A DNA stretch of 64,000 nt from an uncultured Prevotellaceae bacterium (GTDB taxonomy: Bacteria > Bacteroidota > Bacteroidia > Bacteroidales > Bacteroidaceae). The translations under genes and the position numbers were made by a program. Where the stretch lies: contig CAMVOK010000013.1 of the NCBI GenBank assembly GCA_947169115.1, positions 23,630-87,629 of the forward strand, given 5' to 3'. This document shows positions 52,301-59,921 of the stretch, one piece after another; position 1 is the first letter of the stretch, and each line of letters begins with the position of its first letter. The notes beneath the pieces were generated by a model. That model saw only the letters and a program-made list of their open reading frames with translations, did not search any database and was not told the origin of the DNA.

Positions 52301-53650
52301 TTCGGAAACATCGGTCACCTTGGTATAGTAGATGGGGACAACCACATTCACCGTATAGCTGGTCGAAGTAGCCGCGCTCACACCAACTACGGCTGCCACA
52401 CTGGCAGTGATAGTGGTCGTACCAGGAGCGACACCCGTTACCGTGCCGTCTGGAGCCACCGTAGCCACATCTGTATCATCGCTGGTGTAGGTGACCGCCC
52501 CACTGGTGTTGGTCAACGTGAGCGTGTTCGTACAGGTCTCACCTACCAGTAACGTCTTTGAGGCATCATCAAACGAAGCCGATACATCATCGACGGTGTA
52601 CTCCACTTCCTCGGTCACGGGTTTGTAGGTTACGGCATCGCTGGGGGTAACGGTGGCGGTAATCTTTGCCGTACCTGCCTTCAAAGCAGAAAATGCACCT
52701 GTAGTGGAGTTTACATCTATCACCGTAGCGTCCGACGAGGCCCACGTAATGGTGTTCGAAGCCTCATCCGGAGCAAATGTTCCTGAAAGGTCGAATGTTC
52801 CCGTCCGCCCATGGATAAAAGGAGAGCTGGGCGATATGGACATGCTCGTAGCAGCCGCCGTGCGAGAGTCGGTGACGGTTACCGTTATTGTTTTACTTCC
52901 AGCCTCATAAATAGCATCAGCTGTCTGATTTAGCGTAATTGTTGCATTACCCCCAATATTTTTGGGAGTGACCGTAATTTTTTTATTTTCAGTGTCAAGA
53001 CTGACTGTCACACAATCATCTCCTGTTGTACTCTGCGTAACTGTTCCTGTAGATGAGGTTGTATAGGTTATTTCACCAGCAGAACCGCCGCGTGTCAAAT
53101 CGAGGGACGATGATGAAACTGTCAGATCAGATGCGGTTTTAGTATAAGTGATTTCTATCTTCTTAATTCGCAATTGTGTGTTTGTGGTATTGCAATTTTG
53201 AATTTCCAATGAACTCGTTGCTGAAATGCCAGAAATTGTGTACACACTACTAGACTGAGATACTGATGTTTGTTTTCCACCATCAACCTTGTATTTGACT
53301 GTCGGTGTTGTTGATGTCGTAATAACCGCTCCCGTTATAGTAACACCAGTGGAAGGAGTTAATGTAATAGCCCCCCCCGCCCCATTTGAAGCATAATAAA
53401 GTCTTAACTCACTGTTAGAGGAGTTATATGCGGGGGTAGTGGAAGAACTATTTTTTGCCGTAGTAAAAGACAAAATGTCAGTTACCGTCCCCGATGTTGT
53501 AGTAAAATTAGTAAAGTTTGTACCTGATGCTGTCCCCCATCCTATAGTATAAGTTCCTCCCCACGCCTGCCCGGCCATTCCCAAAACGACCAAGCAAACG
53601 AGAAGTATTTTTGTCAATAAGTTTTTCATTGTTCCAATCTTTTTACCCAT
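49394..53650 (-). CDS. Large secreted protein with bacterial Ig-like domains and sorting-like tail
   Basis: 1418 residues. A signal peptide (cut near A-W-G) is followed by a beta-rich N-terminal domain, then many BIG_2-type Ig-like domains with repeated motifs such as VTYTSDDTDVATV and GTTTITASV. Two copies of a module of about 120 residues (ADKKIIIVYEE... and NWSGDYLIVYTDGNVAFDGGL...) interrupt them. The end is WYDMSGRRI...GIYLHGGRKVVMK. Probably a surface or extracellular adhesin-like protein. The ATG at 53650 overlaps the stop of the small gene upstream (TAATG); an ATG seven codons later is possible. Followed by a strong terminator. Confidence 0.88.
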   Translation of the reverse strand: MGKKIGTMKNLLTKILLVCLVVLGMAGQAWGGTYTIGWGTASGTNFTNFTTTSGTVTDILSFTTAKNSSSTTPAYNSSNSELRLYYASNGAGGAITLTPSTGVTITGAVITTSTTPTVKYKVDGGKQTSVSQSSSVYTISGISATSSLEIQNCNTTNTQLRIKKIEITYTKTASDLTVSSSSLDLTRGGSAGEITYTTSSTGTVTQSTTGDDCVTVSLDTENKKITVTPKNIGGNATITLNQTADAIYEAGSKTITVTVTDSRTAAATSMSISPSSPFIHGRTGTFDLSGTFAPDEASNTITWASSDATVIDVNSTTGAFSALKAGTAKITATVTPSDAVTYKPVTEEVEYTVDDVSASFDDASKTLLVGETCTNTLTLTNTSGAVTYTSDDTDVATVAPDGTVTGVAPGTTTITASVAAVVGVSAATSTSYTVNVVVPIYYTKVTDVSELAADKKIIIVYEESATAGKAFGAISSSKASPVNVEISSGTIIVPGTDETIDQLTLKSTSSKWRLKSSLGDGCVKNTGTNSTNIGYVDDTSDNVKWTITIDDGVATIQNVGETNRYLKYSTSNACFRAYTSAYDDVAIYMEDTRVAPTLTKSAEWIDPVNMLIGDTWTDNTISENSDATGTYGSDDDGSHISLNSSTGAVTALAETENSVTVTFSLPRTETNKAASESYQLNVVKPDIATIASITPSKTSLNYGEGGMTAVVATIYNDLEDASDKYDRTFTSSNTSVLTVNESTGAYTAVTDGTATITVTYAPKPAYTARYKTVQMTSDDITVTDTRTAVATIGDITPNSMSVANTGTFSTELTDVPDGFVLNTDYTVSYEATSGADCLTVGSNGSYTAVKAGEVTVKVTVTPTSAHNSTHKPVFESFDITVNRLAPTVNFATASVRRMKDDNSYTQIATSNSDGTITYSSSNSDVATVNATTGEVTFVAAGTVTISASTAQTDVYETGNASYTLTVVPPSELPAYVLVESEPANWSGDYLIVYTDGNVAFDGGLTTLDASGNSISVTINNKQILADETTNAAKFTIAKVGDTDNYTIKSASDYYIGRTAASNGLDSDQSTEYTHTISLLDGDAVITSSGGYVLNYNSVSNQIRFRYYNNTQEKVQLYKYNGISATYHFKKYNIATGEYDIVDATDDSFVLGDNQLAFVNDLTDDELDAMPSAMRNKTNVVVNGVAKNLTLTDKVNYYAPSSFTAEKFHYARTNTLGYNTVCLPIAITSDNKGDIFGDEAKVYVLQGLFEVSGIDRFRFQEAATNGSNSVDAGIPVLVYNATTTAWDCEVENESVTGETPELPSYYPRLHGTFTAIPKGVLGTNHYKMNSAGTAFVRTTANSSVQPFRFYLECDPEADAPAQVFFSLFDWDDTDGLRTLDADDVVLDSNEAWYDMSGRRIPTPHRNGIYLHGGRKVVMK

Positions 53651-53856
53651 TAGACACTACCATGGGAGAGACCCCAGTCCTTTTCCCATACATTCTCGTT
53701 CCACCAGTCTTCGCGCGACTGCTTTACCTTGTCGGAATCATCATCATCTTCTGCCTCATCATCAATGTAGAATGAAACACCCAGCAAAAGACTATCCTCC
53801 TCAGACATGAGCACATGGCACACACGAGGAGGAGTATAACTCTTTTTCAAATTCAT
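53650..53856 (-). CDS. Small acidic protein between two secreted-protein genes
   Basis: 68 residues, no signal peptide. N-terminus MNLKKSYTPPRVCHVLM, then a hydrophobic LLLGVSFYI stretch, a run of Asp/Glu (DDEAEDDDDSD) and a Trp-rich end (EDWWNENVWEKDWG). Short proteins of the form M-K-K-x-Y-x-x-P-x-x-x-V are often found beside surface-protein genes in Prevotella; function unknown to me. It is coupled to the Ig-like gene by a TAATG overlap and lies 45 bases after the nuclease gene. Confidence 0.75.
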   Translation of the reverse strand: MNLKKSYTPPRVCHVLMSEEDSLLLGVSFYIDDEAEDDDDSDKVKQSREDWWNENVWEKDWGLSHGSV

Positions 53857-53901
53857 CTTTTTCCTTATTCTTACCTTAAAAACTATCTTTCTAATACCTT
53901 A

Positions 53902-55611
53902 TCACCGAAGCACCACCTTCTTGCCTTGGACGATATATACACCAGGACGTTTTACTTCCTTGATGCGTCGTCCTTGCAAGTCGTAGATGTCGTCCGGCTT
54001 TTGACTCCCGACCTCGGACACCTGCCCGATGCCAACGGTCTTTTCCGTACGACGATAGAGCGCAACTGGCTCCTGCCCTGACTTGTAGAAGCGGAAACGC
54101 TTCTGACCCTTCTGGGAATTGAACCGCAGGACATTACCACTCTCTCCCGATATGCTGGCATCGCCACTGGCTACAGAGAAGGTGCAAGCGAGGGGAGTAT
54201 CGGATGTATCTACGGTATTCTTCGACGCGGTGCATCCCAAGTACTTACCGCTACGTCCCCGTACGGAGTATTTGTTGCCCGTCAGAGAAGCCACCACAAA
54301 CTCGGCGGCTTGTGTGGCACTGGTTACGTCGATAACCCCGTTGCGTATATCTACAGAGATGTTGTTGGAGGCTTTGTCGAACTCTTCCAAACCGCCGTCC
54401 ATAGCCACGCTTTCACCCTCATAGACAATGAGGTATGTGCCTGCCCAATTGCTGAGATTGCTCTCCACACGAACGTAGGTGGAACCATCGGCGGGTTGCG
54501 GGTCTTCGCCATGCCCCAATACGGTAATCACATAGGACGTGGTAGCCGCCAGATACAGCGAGGTGGCAGCCACCGAGGCGGTGATGGTGGTAGTTCCCTC
54601 GGTGAGGGCTGTCACCAAGCCCGACTGGGCATCCACCGTGGCCACAAGAGGGTCAGAACTGGTGTAGGTAACCGCTCCGCTACTGGTGGTGGTGACCGTC
54701 TGGGTGTAGGTATCGCCTTGGTTGAGCGTCTTGTTCTGTACGGCAAAGCTGATTTCGGGTGCTCGAGGTCCGGGGGTGTCGCCTCCGTATGGGTTCTCGT
54801 AGTTCGATACGCTGATACCATGGTCCTTCATGGAACCCCAGATGTATTGTTCCAACCCTTCGAAATCGATGAAGGGGTTGCGGTTTCCCTGTATCTTATA
54901 GACGGCTTCGTTGCGCTCACGTTCGAGGTCGCTCACGGGGTCGTCACGACTCCATTGCATGTAGAGGGTATATGCCCAAGGCTGGAGTTTCGGGTAAGTA
55001 TTGCTCTGCATGGAGTTGGCCCCCTCCTGTTGTACAAGCGATTTCTGTTCGTAGGCCGTGACGATGTAGAAATAGATGCGTGCGAAATCGCCCTTCCACT
55101 CGTCGGCAGGTTCCCAAAGGGATACGGTGCCGTTGTTGCCGGCCGTTCCCTTACCCACTTTTATGCTTCCGTTTGTCCACGTCTGGTTGGTGACGATGCC
55201 CATGCCAAAGTTGCTCTTACGGCTATTGGCCTCGGTATCGCTGGGCATAACGTGTTGGAGGTCGCTACCAATGCCTGTGGTACCACCACCCCACCACGAC
55301 TGGGGGATGCCATGCTCCTTGTTCATGCCAGAAACGGCATTTCCGTTCTGCCCCGAGAAGTAGCGTTTGGTGTTGCTATAACGGTCAACCACCTGATTGT
55401 TGCTCAGACGGTCGGTATCGTAGTAGTGGGTCCATAGCGAACTATAACTCTTGACCGTGGGAGTGCCCATGATGCCATAGAGAGCCGTCTTCAACTGGGC
55501 TCCCGACTTTCCGTTTGCATCGGAATAATAGGTTGCCCTGTCATAGCCGAGGACGACTAACGCACAGAGCAGCAGAATATTTGTAAGAAACAACCTAAGA
55601 CGCATCATCAA
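53902..55611 (-). CDS. Secreted endonuclease I family nuclease with Ig-like domain and sorting-like tail
   Basis: 569 residues. A signal peptide of about 22 residues, then an EndA/NucM-type endonuclease domain (25-255) with the signature NKEHGIPQSWW (H100) and DLQHVMPSDTEANSRKSNFGMG (H120 and the metal-binding Asn). Residues about 285-370 are a BIG_2-like Ig domain, and about 385-530 the module NWAGTYLIVYEGESVAMDGGL... that also occurs in the Ig-like protein two genes on. Ends YDLQGRRI...GVYIVQGKKVVLR. It should degrade extracellular DNA or RNA. First gene of the three-gene cluster. Confidence 0.92.
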   Translation of the reverse strand: MMMRLRLFLTNILLLCALVVLGYDRATYYSDANGKSGAQLKTALYGIMGTPTVKSYSSLWTHYYDTDRLSNNQVVDRYSNTKRYFSGQNGNAVSGMNKEHGIPQSWWGGGTTGIGSDLQHVMPSDTEANSRKSNFGMGIVTNQTWTNGSIKVGKGTAGNNGTVSLWEPADEWKGDFARIYFYIVTAYEQKSLVQQEGANSMQSNTYPKLQPWAYTLYMQWSRDDPVSDLERERNEAVYKIQGNRNPFIDFEGLEQYIWGSMKDHGISVSNYENPYGGDTPGPRAPEISFAVQNKTLNQGDTYTQTVTTTSSGAVTYTSSDPLVATVDAQSGLVTALTEGTTTITASVAATSLYLAATTSYVITVLGHGEDPQPADGSTYVRVESNLSNWAGTYLIVYEGESVAMDGGLEEFDKASNNISVDIRNGVIDVTSATQAAEFVVASLTGNKYSVRGRSGKYLGCTASKNTVDTSDTPLACTFSVASGDASISGESGNVLRFNSQKGQKRFRFYKSGQEPVALYRRTEKTVGIGQVSEVGSQKPDDIYDLQGRRIKEVKRPGVYIVQGKKVVLR

Positions 55612-55661
55612 AAAATCTTATTCGAAACGCAAAGATACAAATTATTTCACGAACCACGAAA

Positions 55662-56993
55662 CTATCTCAGGAAATAGTCAACCCCGAAATAGGTAACAAG
55701 GGAGGCTATCCATCCCAACAAAACCTTCATGGAGATGTGACGGAAATACCACCACATGCCGGAGTCCTCACTCTTCAGAAGAGCATAACCAGCCGTACTT
55801 CCGATGGGCAACAGGCATCCGCCGACACAAGCCGAGAGGACAACCAGATGCCAGTACTGGCCATTCTGGGTGAAGAACTGCTGGTAAGTAGTGGAGGCGG
55901 CTCCGTCGGGCATAATGTCGTAGATGCTGACGGCCGACAGAACCAGACAGACATTGTCGAGCACGGCCGACAGGCAACCCATGAAGATGGAAAAGACATA
56001 GATGTCGTGGATGTAAGCATCAATCCAGTGGCCTACGCTTTGCATGGCTCCAATCTCCACCAACACGGAGACGGACAGGGCCACACCAATGAAGAACATG
56101 ATGACCTGCAAAACCTCGTATTGCAAACGACGGTCGCTACCAGGCAGGAGTATGGGTTGCTCGGAACGGATGCTACTACGGTTGAACACCTCGTTAAGCA
56201 CCCAGATGACACCCAGCACGCACAAGGAACCGAGGAAAGGAGGCAAATAGGTGATGCGGTGGAACGTGGGTACGAACCACAAGCCTCCTATGCCGAAGAA
56301 GAGCATCACAATGCGTTGCCAAAGGGGCATGGCAGCATCGTCGCCACGAAAGACGATATGACGACGGTTGATGTCGAGCGTATCGGGCAAATCGTAGCTT
56401 ATGAGCACCACGGGAATAGCCGTTGCCACCAAGGCTGGCAATACCATGGCTGCCGCAAAGTCGGTAGGCGTGATGGCTCCGCGCGTCCACACCATGAGCG
56501 ACGTAACATCGCCAATGACCGTAAACGAACCTCCACAACAGGCGGCAATTACGATGGCGGCTCCCACATAAAGCCTTTGCCGGCGGTTGGCCAAGAGACG
56601 GCGCATGATAATGAGCATCAGCACGGTGGTGGTCAGGTTGTCGAGGTTGGCACTCAGCAGGAAGGTGATAAACACCATACCCCAAAGGAAACGACGCATG
56701 TTGCGAGTGCGGAGGAAGTCGGTGATGAAGTCGAAACATCCGTTATCGCTCAACACTTCCACGATGGCCATTGTGCTGAGCAGATATAGCACGATGCTAC
56801 AGAAATAGGCGGAATGGCGGACAAAATCGTCCTGCGACTCCATGGCTCTCCCTGGTCCCATGTAGATGACATAGAGAATCCAACCCACAACACCAGCAAA
56901 CATGGCGGTGGTGGCCTTGTTGATGTGGTTGAGGTGCTCGCTGGCTATCAGCAAATATGCCAGCAACATGAGGGATATAATAGCTATCGTCAT
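55662..56993 (-). CDS. nhaD: NhaD-type sodium:proton antiporter
   Basis: 443 residues with about 11-12 TM helices of the ion-transporter (ArsB/NhaD) superfamily. Family landmarks are SANLDNLTTTVLMLIIMRRL, CCGGSFTVIGDVTSLMVWT and, in the second half, SAVLDNVCLVLSAVSIYD. NhaD exchanges Na+ or Li+ for protons in the inner membrane. No signal peptide or additional domain. It lies 30 bases after gldE and may be cotranscribed with ssb-gldE. Confidence 0.92.
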   Translation of the reverse strand: MTIAIISLMLLAYLLIASEHLNHINKATTAMFAGVVGWILYVIYMGPGRAMESQDDFVRHSAYFCSIVLYLLSTMAIVEVLSDNGCFDFITDFLRTRNMRRFLWGMVFITFLLSANLDNLTTTVLMLIIMRRLLANRRQRLYVGAAIVIAACCGGSFTVIGDVTSLMVWTRGAITPTDFAAAMVLPALVATAIPVVLISYDLPDTLDINRRHIVFRGDDAAMPLWQRIVMLFFGIGGLWFVPTFHRITYLPPFLGSLCVLGVIWVLNEVFNRSSIRSEQPILLPGSDRRLQYEVLQVIMFFIGVALSVSVLVEIGAMQSVGHWIDAYIHDIYVFSIFMGCLSAVLDNVCLVLSAVSIYDIMPDGAASTTYQQFFTQNGQYWHLVVLSACVGGCLLPIGSTAGYALLKSEDSGMWWYFRHISMKVLLGWIASLVTYFGVDYFLR

Positions 56994-57023
56994 AGGAGTT
57001 CTTATTTATGGGGATTATTGGGA

Positions 57024-58328
57024 TTATGGGAGTTTGCCCACGATAACTTTTATCTTCACAATACGGCGTTCGTCCATCTCCATGACCTCGAAGGTAAGGT
57101 GACGGTATGTTATCTTCTCATGAAGCTTGGGGAATTCGCCCTTGATTTCCAGGAGCAGACCAGCCAAAGAGTCGGCTTCGCCTTCCACCTCCTCGAAAAA
57201 GTCATCGTCGAGGGAAACGGTGCGAAGGAAATCGCTCAACGGGCATTTGGCATCAAAAACGTAGGTGTTCTGGTTCAAACGCACGTAGGGCTTTTCCACA
57301 TCGTCGTATTCGTCGTCGATTTCGCCCACGATTTCCTCCAGGATGTCTTCCATCGTCACGATACCACTGGTTCCGCCAAACTCATCGACCACAATGGCTA
57401 TGTGTACCTTGTTTTGCTGGAAGTCCCGCAAGAGGTCGTCAATCATCTTGGTTTCGGGCACGAAATAGGGGGGACGTATCAAACTCTGCCACCGGAAATT
57501 GGCTGGTTTGTTCAGGTGGGGAAGCAGATCCTTGATATAGAGGACACCCTTAATGTTGTCTTCGGATTCGCTATAAACGGGAATGCGCGAATAGTTATTC
57601 TCGACGATACATTTAAGCACCTCGGGATAGGGTGTGCGCATCTCCAAATCCACCATATCGACACGGGGAGTCATCACCTCGCGAGCCGTCTCACCGCCGA
57701 AACGGATAATACCCTGCAACATACGGCTCTCCTCGGCTATCTCGCGTTGGTCGGTAAGTTCAAGGGCTTGTTCCAGTTCATCTACGGTCAGGGCATCGGC
57801 TTCGTGAGCCAGAATGCGCTCGGTCAATCCCTTACTACGGACAAGCAGGGAAGAGACTGGCCAAAACAGACGGTTGAGTACGATATAGATGGGAGCCGCC
57901 AAACGACAGAAACGAAGGCGGTGCTGAGCCGAATATATCTTAGGCATGACCTCACCAAAAAGCAGGAGCAGGAAGGTGAGCACTACCGTCATGAGCAGGA
58001 ACTCCACCCAGGGCACCGCAAAATGGAATATCAACAGAAGGGCATAGTTGAGGAGCATGATGATGGCCACGTTCACCAGATTGTTACTGATGAGTATGGT
58101 GGCCAACAGGCGTTCGCTATCTGCCCGAAGTCTTTTGATTTTCTCATCCGAACGGTGGTGTTCTTCGTCTATCTCGCTCAGGTCAACGGGTGAGAGGGCA
58201 AAGAAGGCCACCTCCGATGCCGAAACGAAACCTGAGCAGAAAAGAAGGAAGAGGGCAAGACAAAGTGCAATGACACAACCCGTAGTGGGCTGTGTCACGG
58301 TTATGTGTTGTAGGAGAGAAAAGTCCAA
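57024..58328 (-). CDS. gldE: GldE-like CNNM/CorC transporter-type membrane protein
   Basis: 434 residues. A DUF21 (CNNM) membrane domain with about four TM helices (1-190), a CBS pair (about 200-330; [40 protein letters not shown]) and a C-terminal CorC_HlyC domain. In Bacteroidetes the gene after ssb is usually named gldE for its link with gliding, although non-gliding members keep it; magnesium transport is the general family role. It lies 22 bases after ssb. Confidence 0.92.
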   Translation of the reverse strand: MDFSLLQHITVTQPTTGCVIALCLALFLLFCSGFVSASEVAFFALSPVDLSEIDEEHHRSDEKIKRLRADSERLLATILISNNLVNVAIIMLLNYALLLIFHFAVPWVEFLLMTVVLTFLLLLFGEVMPKIYSAQHRLRFCRLAAPIYIVLNRLFWPVSSLLVRSKGLTERILAHEADALTVDELEQALELTDQREIAEESRMLQGIIRFGGETAREVMTPRVDMVDLEMRTPYPEVLKCIVENNYSRIPVYSESEDNIKGVLYIKDLLPHLNKPANFRWQSLIRPPYFVPETKMIDDLLRDFQQNKVHIAIVVDEFGGTSGIVTMEDILEEIVGEIDDEYDDVEKPYVRLNQNTYVFDAKCPLSDFLRTVSLDDDFFEEVEGEADSLAGLLLEIKGEFPKLHEKITYRHLTFEVMEMDERRIVKIKVIVGKLP

Positions 58329-58350
58329 TTTCGGATTCTGGATTTAGAAA

Positions 58351-58767
58351 TTAAAAGGGTGGTTTCTCTGTGTTGTTGTCGGTCGTTGCCGTCGGCGTTG
58401 CCGAAGGTTGCGGAGCCGGAGCCGGTTGAGGGGAACGTTGTGACACTACCTCCACACGATTTGCCCACACTTCGGTAACATAGCGCGTAATTCCATTACG
58501 ATCGTCGTAACTACGAGTACGCAATTGCCCTTCTATGTACAAAGTATCGCCCTTATGAACATACTTCTCCACATATTCAGCAGGCTTCTTCCATGCAACT
58601 ACATTGTGCCATTCTGTACGTTCCGGTACCTGAGTACCATTCTGTAGGGTATATCCCCGTTCTGAGGTAGCCAATGGGAAACTACTTAAAGGCATCCCTT
58701 GTTCCACATAGCGGACTTCTGGTTCTTTCCCCACGTTGCCTATCAACATTACCTTATTCAGTGACAT
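58351..58767 (-). CDS. ssb: Single-stranded DNA-binding protein
   Basis: 138 residues. OB fold from MSLNKVMLIGNVGKEPEVRYVEQG to about residue 108 (WHNVVAWKKPAEYVEKYVHKGDTLYIEGQL), a Pro/Ala/Thr linker, and the C-terminal tip EKPPF that contacts partner proteins. Shorter tail than E. coli SSB. First gene of ssb-gldE, the usual Bacteroidetes pair, with a full-consensus promoter. Confidence 0.96.
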   Translation of the reverse strand: MSLNKVMLIGNVGKEPEVRYVEQGMPLSSFPLATSERGYTLQNGTQVPERTEWHNVVAWKKPAEYVEKYVHKGDTLYIEGQLRTRSYDDRNGITRYVTEVWANRVEVVSQRSPQPAPAPQPSATPTATTDNNTEKPPF

Positions 58768-58810
58768 ATTTCTGACTTTAGGGTTTAACGATTAACTTGT
58801 CAAACAGGCA

Positions 58811-58842
58811 CAAAGGTACGAAGAATTCTCAATCCCACCAAA
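58811..58842 (-). promoter_or_regulatory. Promoter of ssb-gldE
   Basis: Minus strand TTTG, 20 bases, TACCTTTG; about 40 bases before the ssb ATG. It also touches the last codons of the YhcH-like gene. Confidence 0.85.
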
Positions 58843-59346
58843 TCAAGCGAAAGGAATCTTCACACAGACCTTACGCACGGGAGCCGGTTTGTCGTCAACA
58901 GCCATGCAGGGTTTGTGGGCATCCGAGGGGTAGAGTATCTGGTAACTGGCAGGACTTACCAACAGGCAACGGGGATGGTTGGCCGTAGCATACAGGATGT
59001 AATCGCCCTCTTCGTTGAAGTCGCCCTGGGGCTCGCAGGCATCGGCCACATCGGCCGCATACAACCACTCCTCGCCACGGGCAAGCAGTTGTACGTCGAT
59101 GTATGCGTGATGGAGTTCAAATACGTTCTGGAGTTTTGTCTCGTACTCTGCCACATTGGCAAACGCACCCTCCCCTATCTCATTGCGTCCCAGAGGCAAG
59201 GCGTTGAGGTCTTTCGTCTGCAAGAAACGGGCTACAGCCTCCCAAGCCTTGGGATTGCGCTCTATCTGTTCGTCTAACTTGGACAGTTGGTTGTCCTTTG
59301 CCAATGGCAATGTACGCCATAGGGCTTTGATTTCTGATGTTGTCAT
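58843..59346 (-). CDS. YhcH/YjgK/YiaL family protein
   Basis: 167 residues from ATG 59346 (MTTSEIKALWRTLPLA); codons upstream have no similarity. The family (DUF386, beta-galactosidase small-subunit type) is a cupin-like fold; visible are the block FELHHAYIDVQLLARGEEWL with metal-binding His and Glu, and SPASYQILYPSDAHKPCMA with the second His. Members are linked to sialic-acid and other sugar metabolism, exact reaction unclear. It is 28 bases after nrdG. Confidence 0.9.
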   Translation of the reverse strand: MTTSEIKALWRTLPLAKDNQLSKLDEQIERNPKAWEAVARFLQTKDLNALPLGRNEIGEGAFANVAEYETKLQNVFELHHAYIDVQLLARGEEWLYAADVADACEPQGDFNEEGDYILYATANHPRCLLVSPASYQILYPSDAHKPCMAVDDKPAPVRKVCVKIPFA

Positions 59347-59374
59347 GGTAGTAATGTGTTTAGTCCTAAAAACT

Positions 59375-59833
59375 TTATAATTTCCAGAAACGGGAAGTAA
59401 TGTCGAATAGCTGTCCGTTCTCCACACGATACATCACCTGATTGGTGGTCTTGACGTTGAGGGGACCGCACGCCTCGTCATAGGGGCCGATTTTCACGTA
59501 ATCGAAGTTTGGCAGATCAATCTCCTTCGACAAGGTCTTACGTCCACTATACCAAGCCACCTTGACCTTGGAAGATTGCTTCGTCCACTGAGCCAATCGG
59601 TTGATTTCTGCCGGATTCTGGTCTCCGCCCATAAAGCATAGACAAGAAACACCGAGGTGCTTCCGTAGTAATTCGGAAAGCACCTCGGTCGTGAGTTCCT
59701 GGCCGACATCCTCCCACAGATATTGGCTGTGACATCCCTTACACTGTATGGGGCAGCCGCTAATGCTTATGGCGAGGGTTATCTCGTCAGGAATTTCAGC
59801 AAAAACTTCTTTTACGTCAATGAACTTCATCAT
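59375..59833 (-). CDS. nrdG: Anaerobic ribonucleotide reductase activating protein
   Basis: 152 residues from ATG 59833 (MMKFIDVKEVF; the next codon is also ATG). Radical-SAM activase: cluster motif CPIQCKGC (C-x3-C-x2-C) with the preceding SISG, and CFMGGDQ. It makes the glycyl radical on NrdD. The nrdD gene lies upstream, separated by 88 bases that hold an imperfect inverted repeat of GTGAGAA words. Confidence 0.94.
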   Translation of the reverse strand: MMKFIDVKEVFAEIPDEITLAISISGCPIQCKGCHSQYLWEDVGQELTTEVLSELLRKHLGVSCLCFMGGDQNPAEINRLAQWTKQSSKVKVAWYSGRKTLSKEIDLPNFDYVKIGPYDEACGPLNVKTTNQVMYRVENGQLFDITSRFWKL

Positions 59834-59837
59834 GGAG

Positions 59838-59917
59838 GGGTGAAAAGTGAGGAGTGAGAAGTGAGAGGAGAAATGTATTGGAGAACGTATTCTCTTCTCA
59901 CCTTTCACTTCTCACTT
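59838..59917. repeat. Inverted heptamer repeats between nrdD and nrdG
   Basis: Left block of GAGTGAGAAGTGAGAGG-like words, right block of the inverse (CTTTCACTTCTCACTTC); together they can form an imperfect hairpin. Confidence 0.65.
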
Positions 59918-59921
59918 CTTT

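Noticed and set aside
54310..55437. A 375-codon open frame on plus, opposite the secreted nuclease
   Set aside because: Gly/Val/His-rich translation typical of a mirrored frame.
56814..58193. A 459-codon open frame on plus, opposite gldE
   Set aside because: Antisense to a conserved membrane-protein gene, no supporting motif or promoter.
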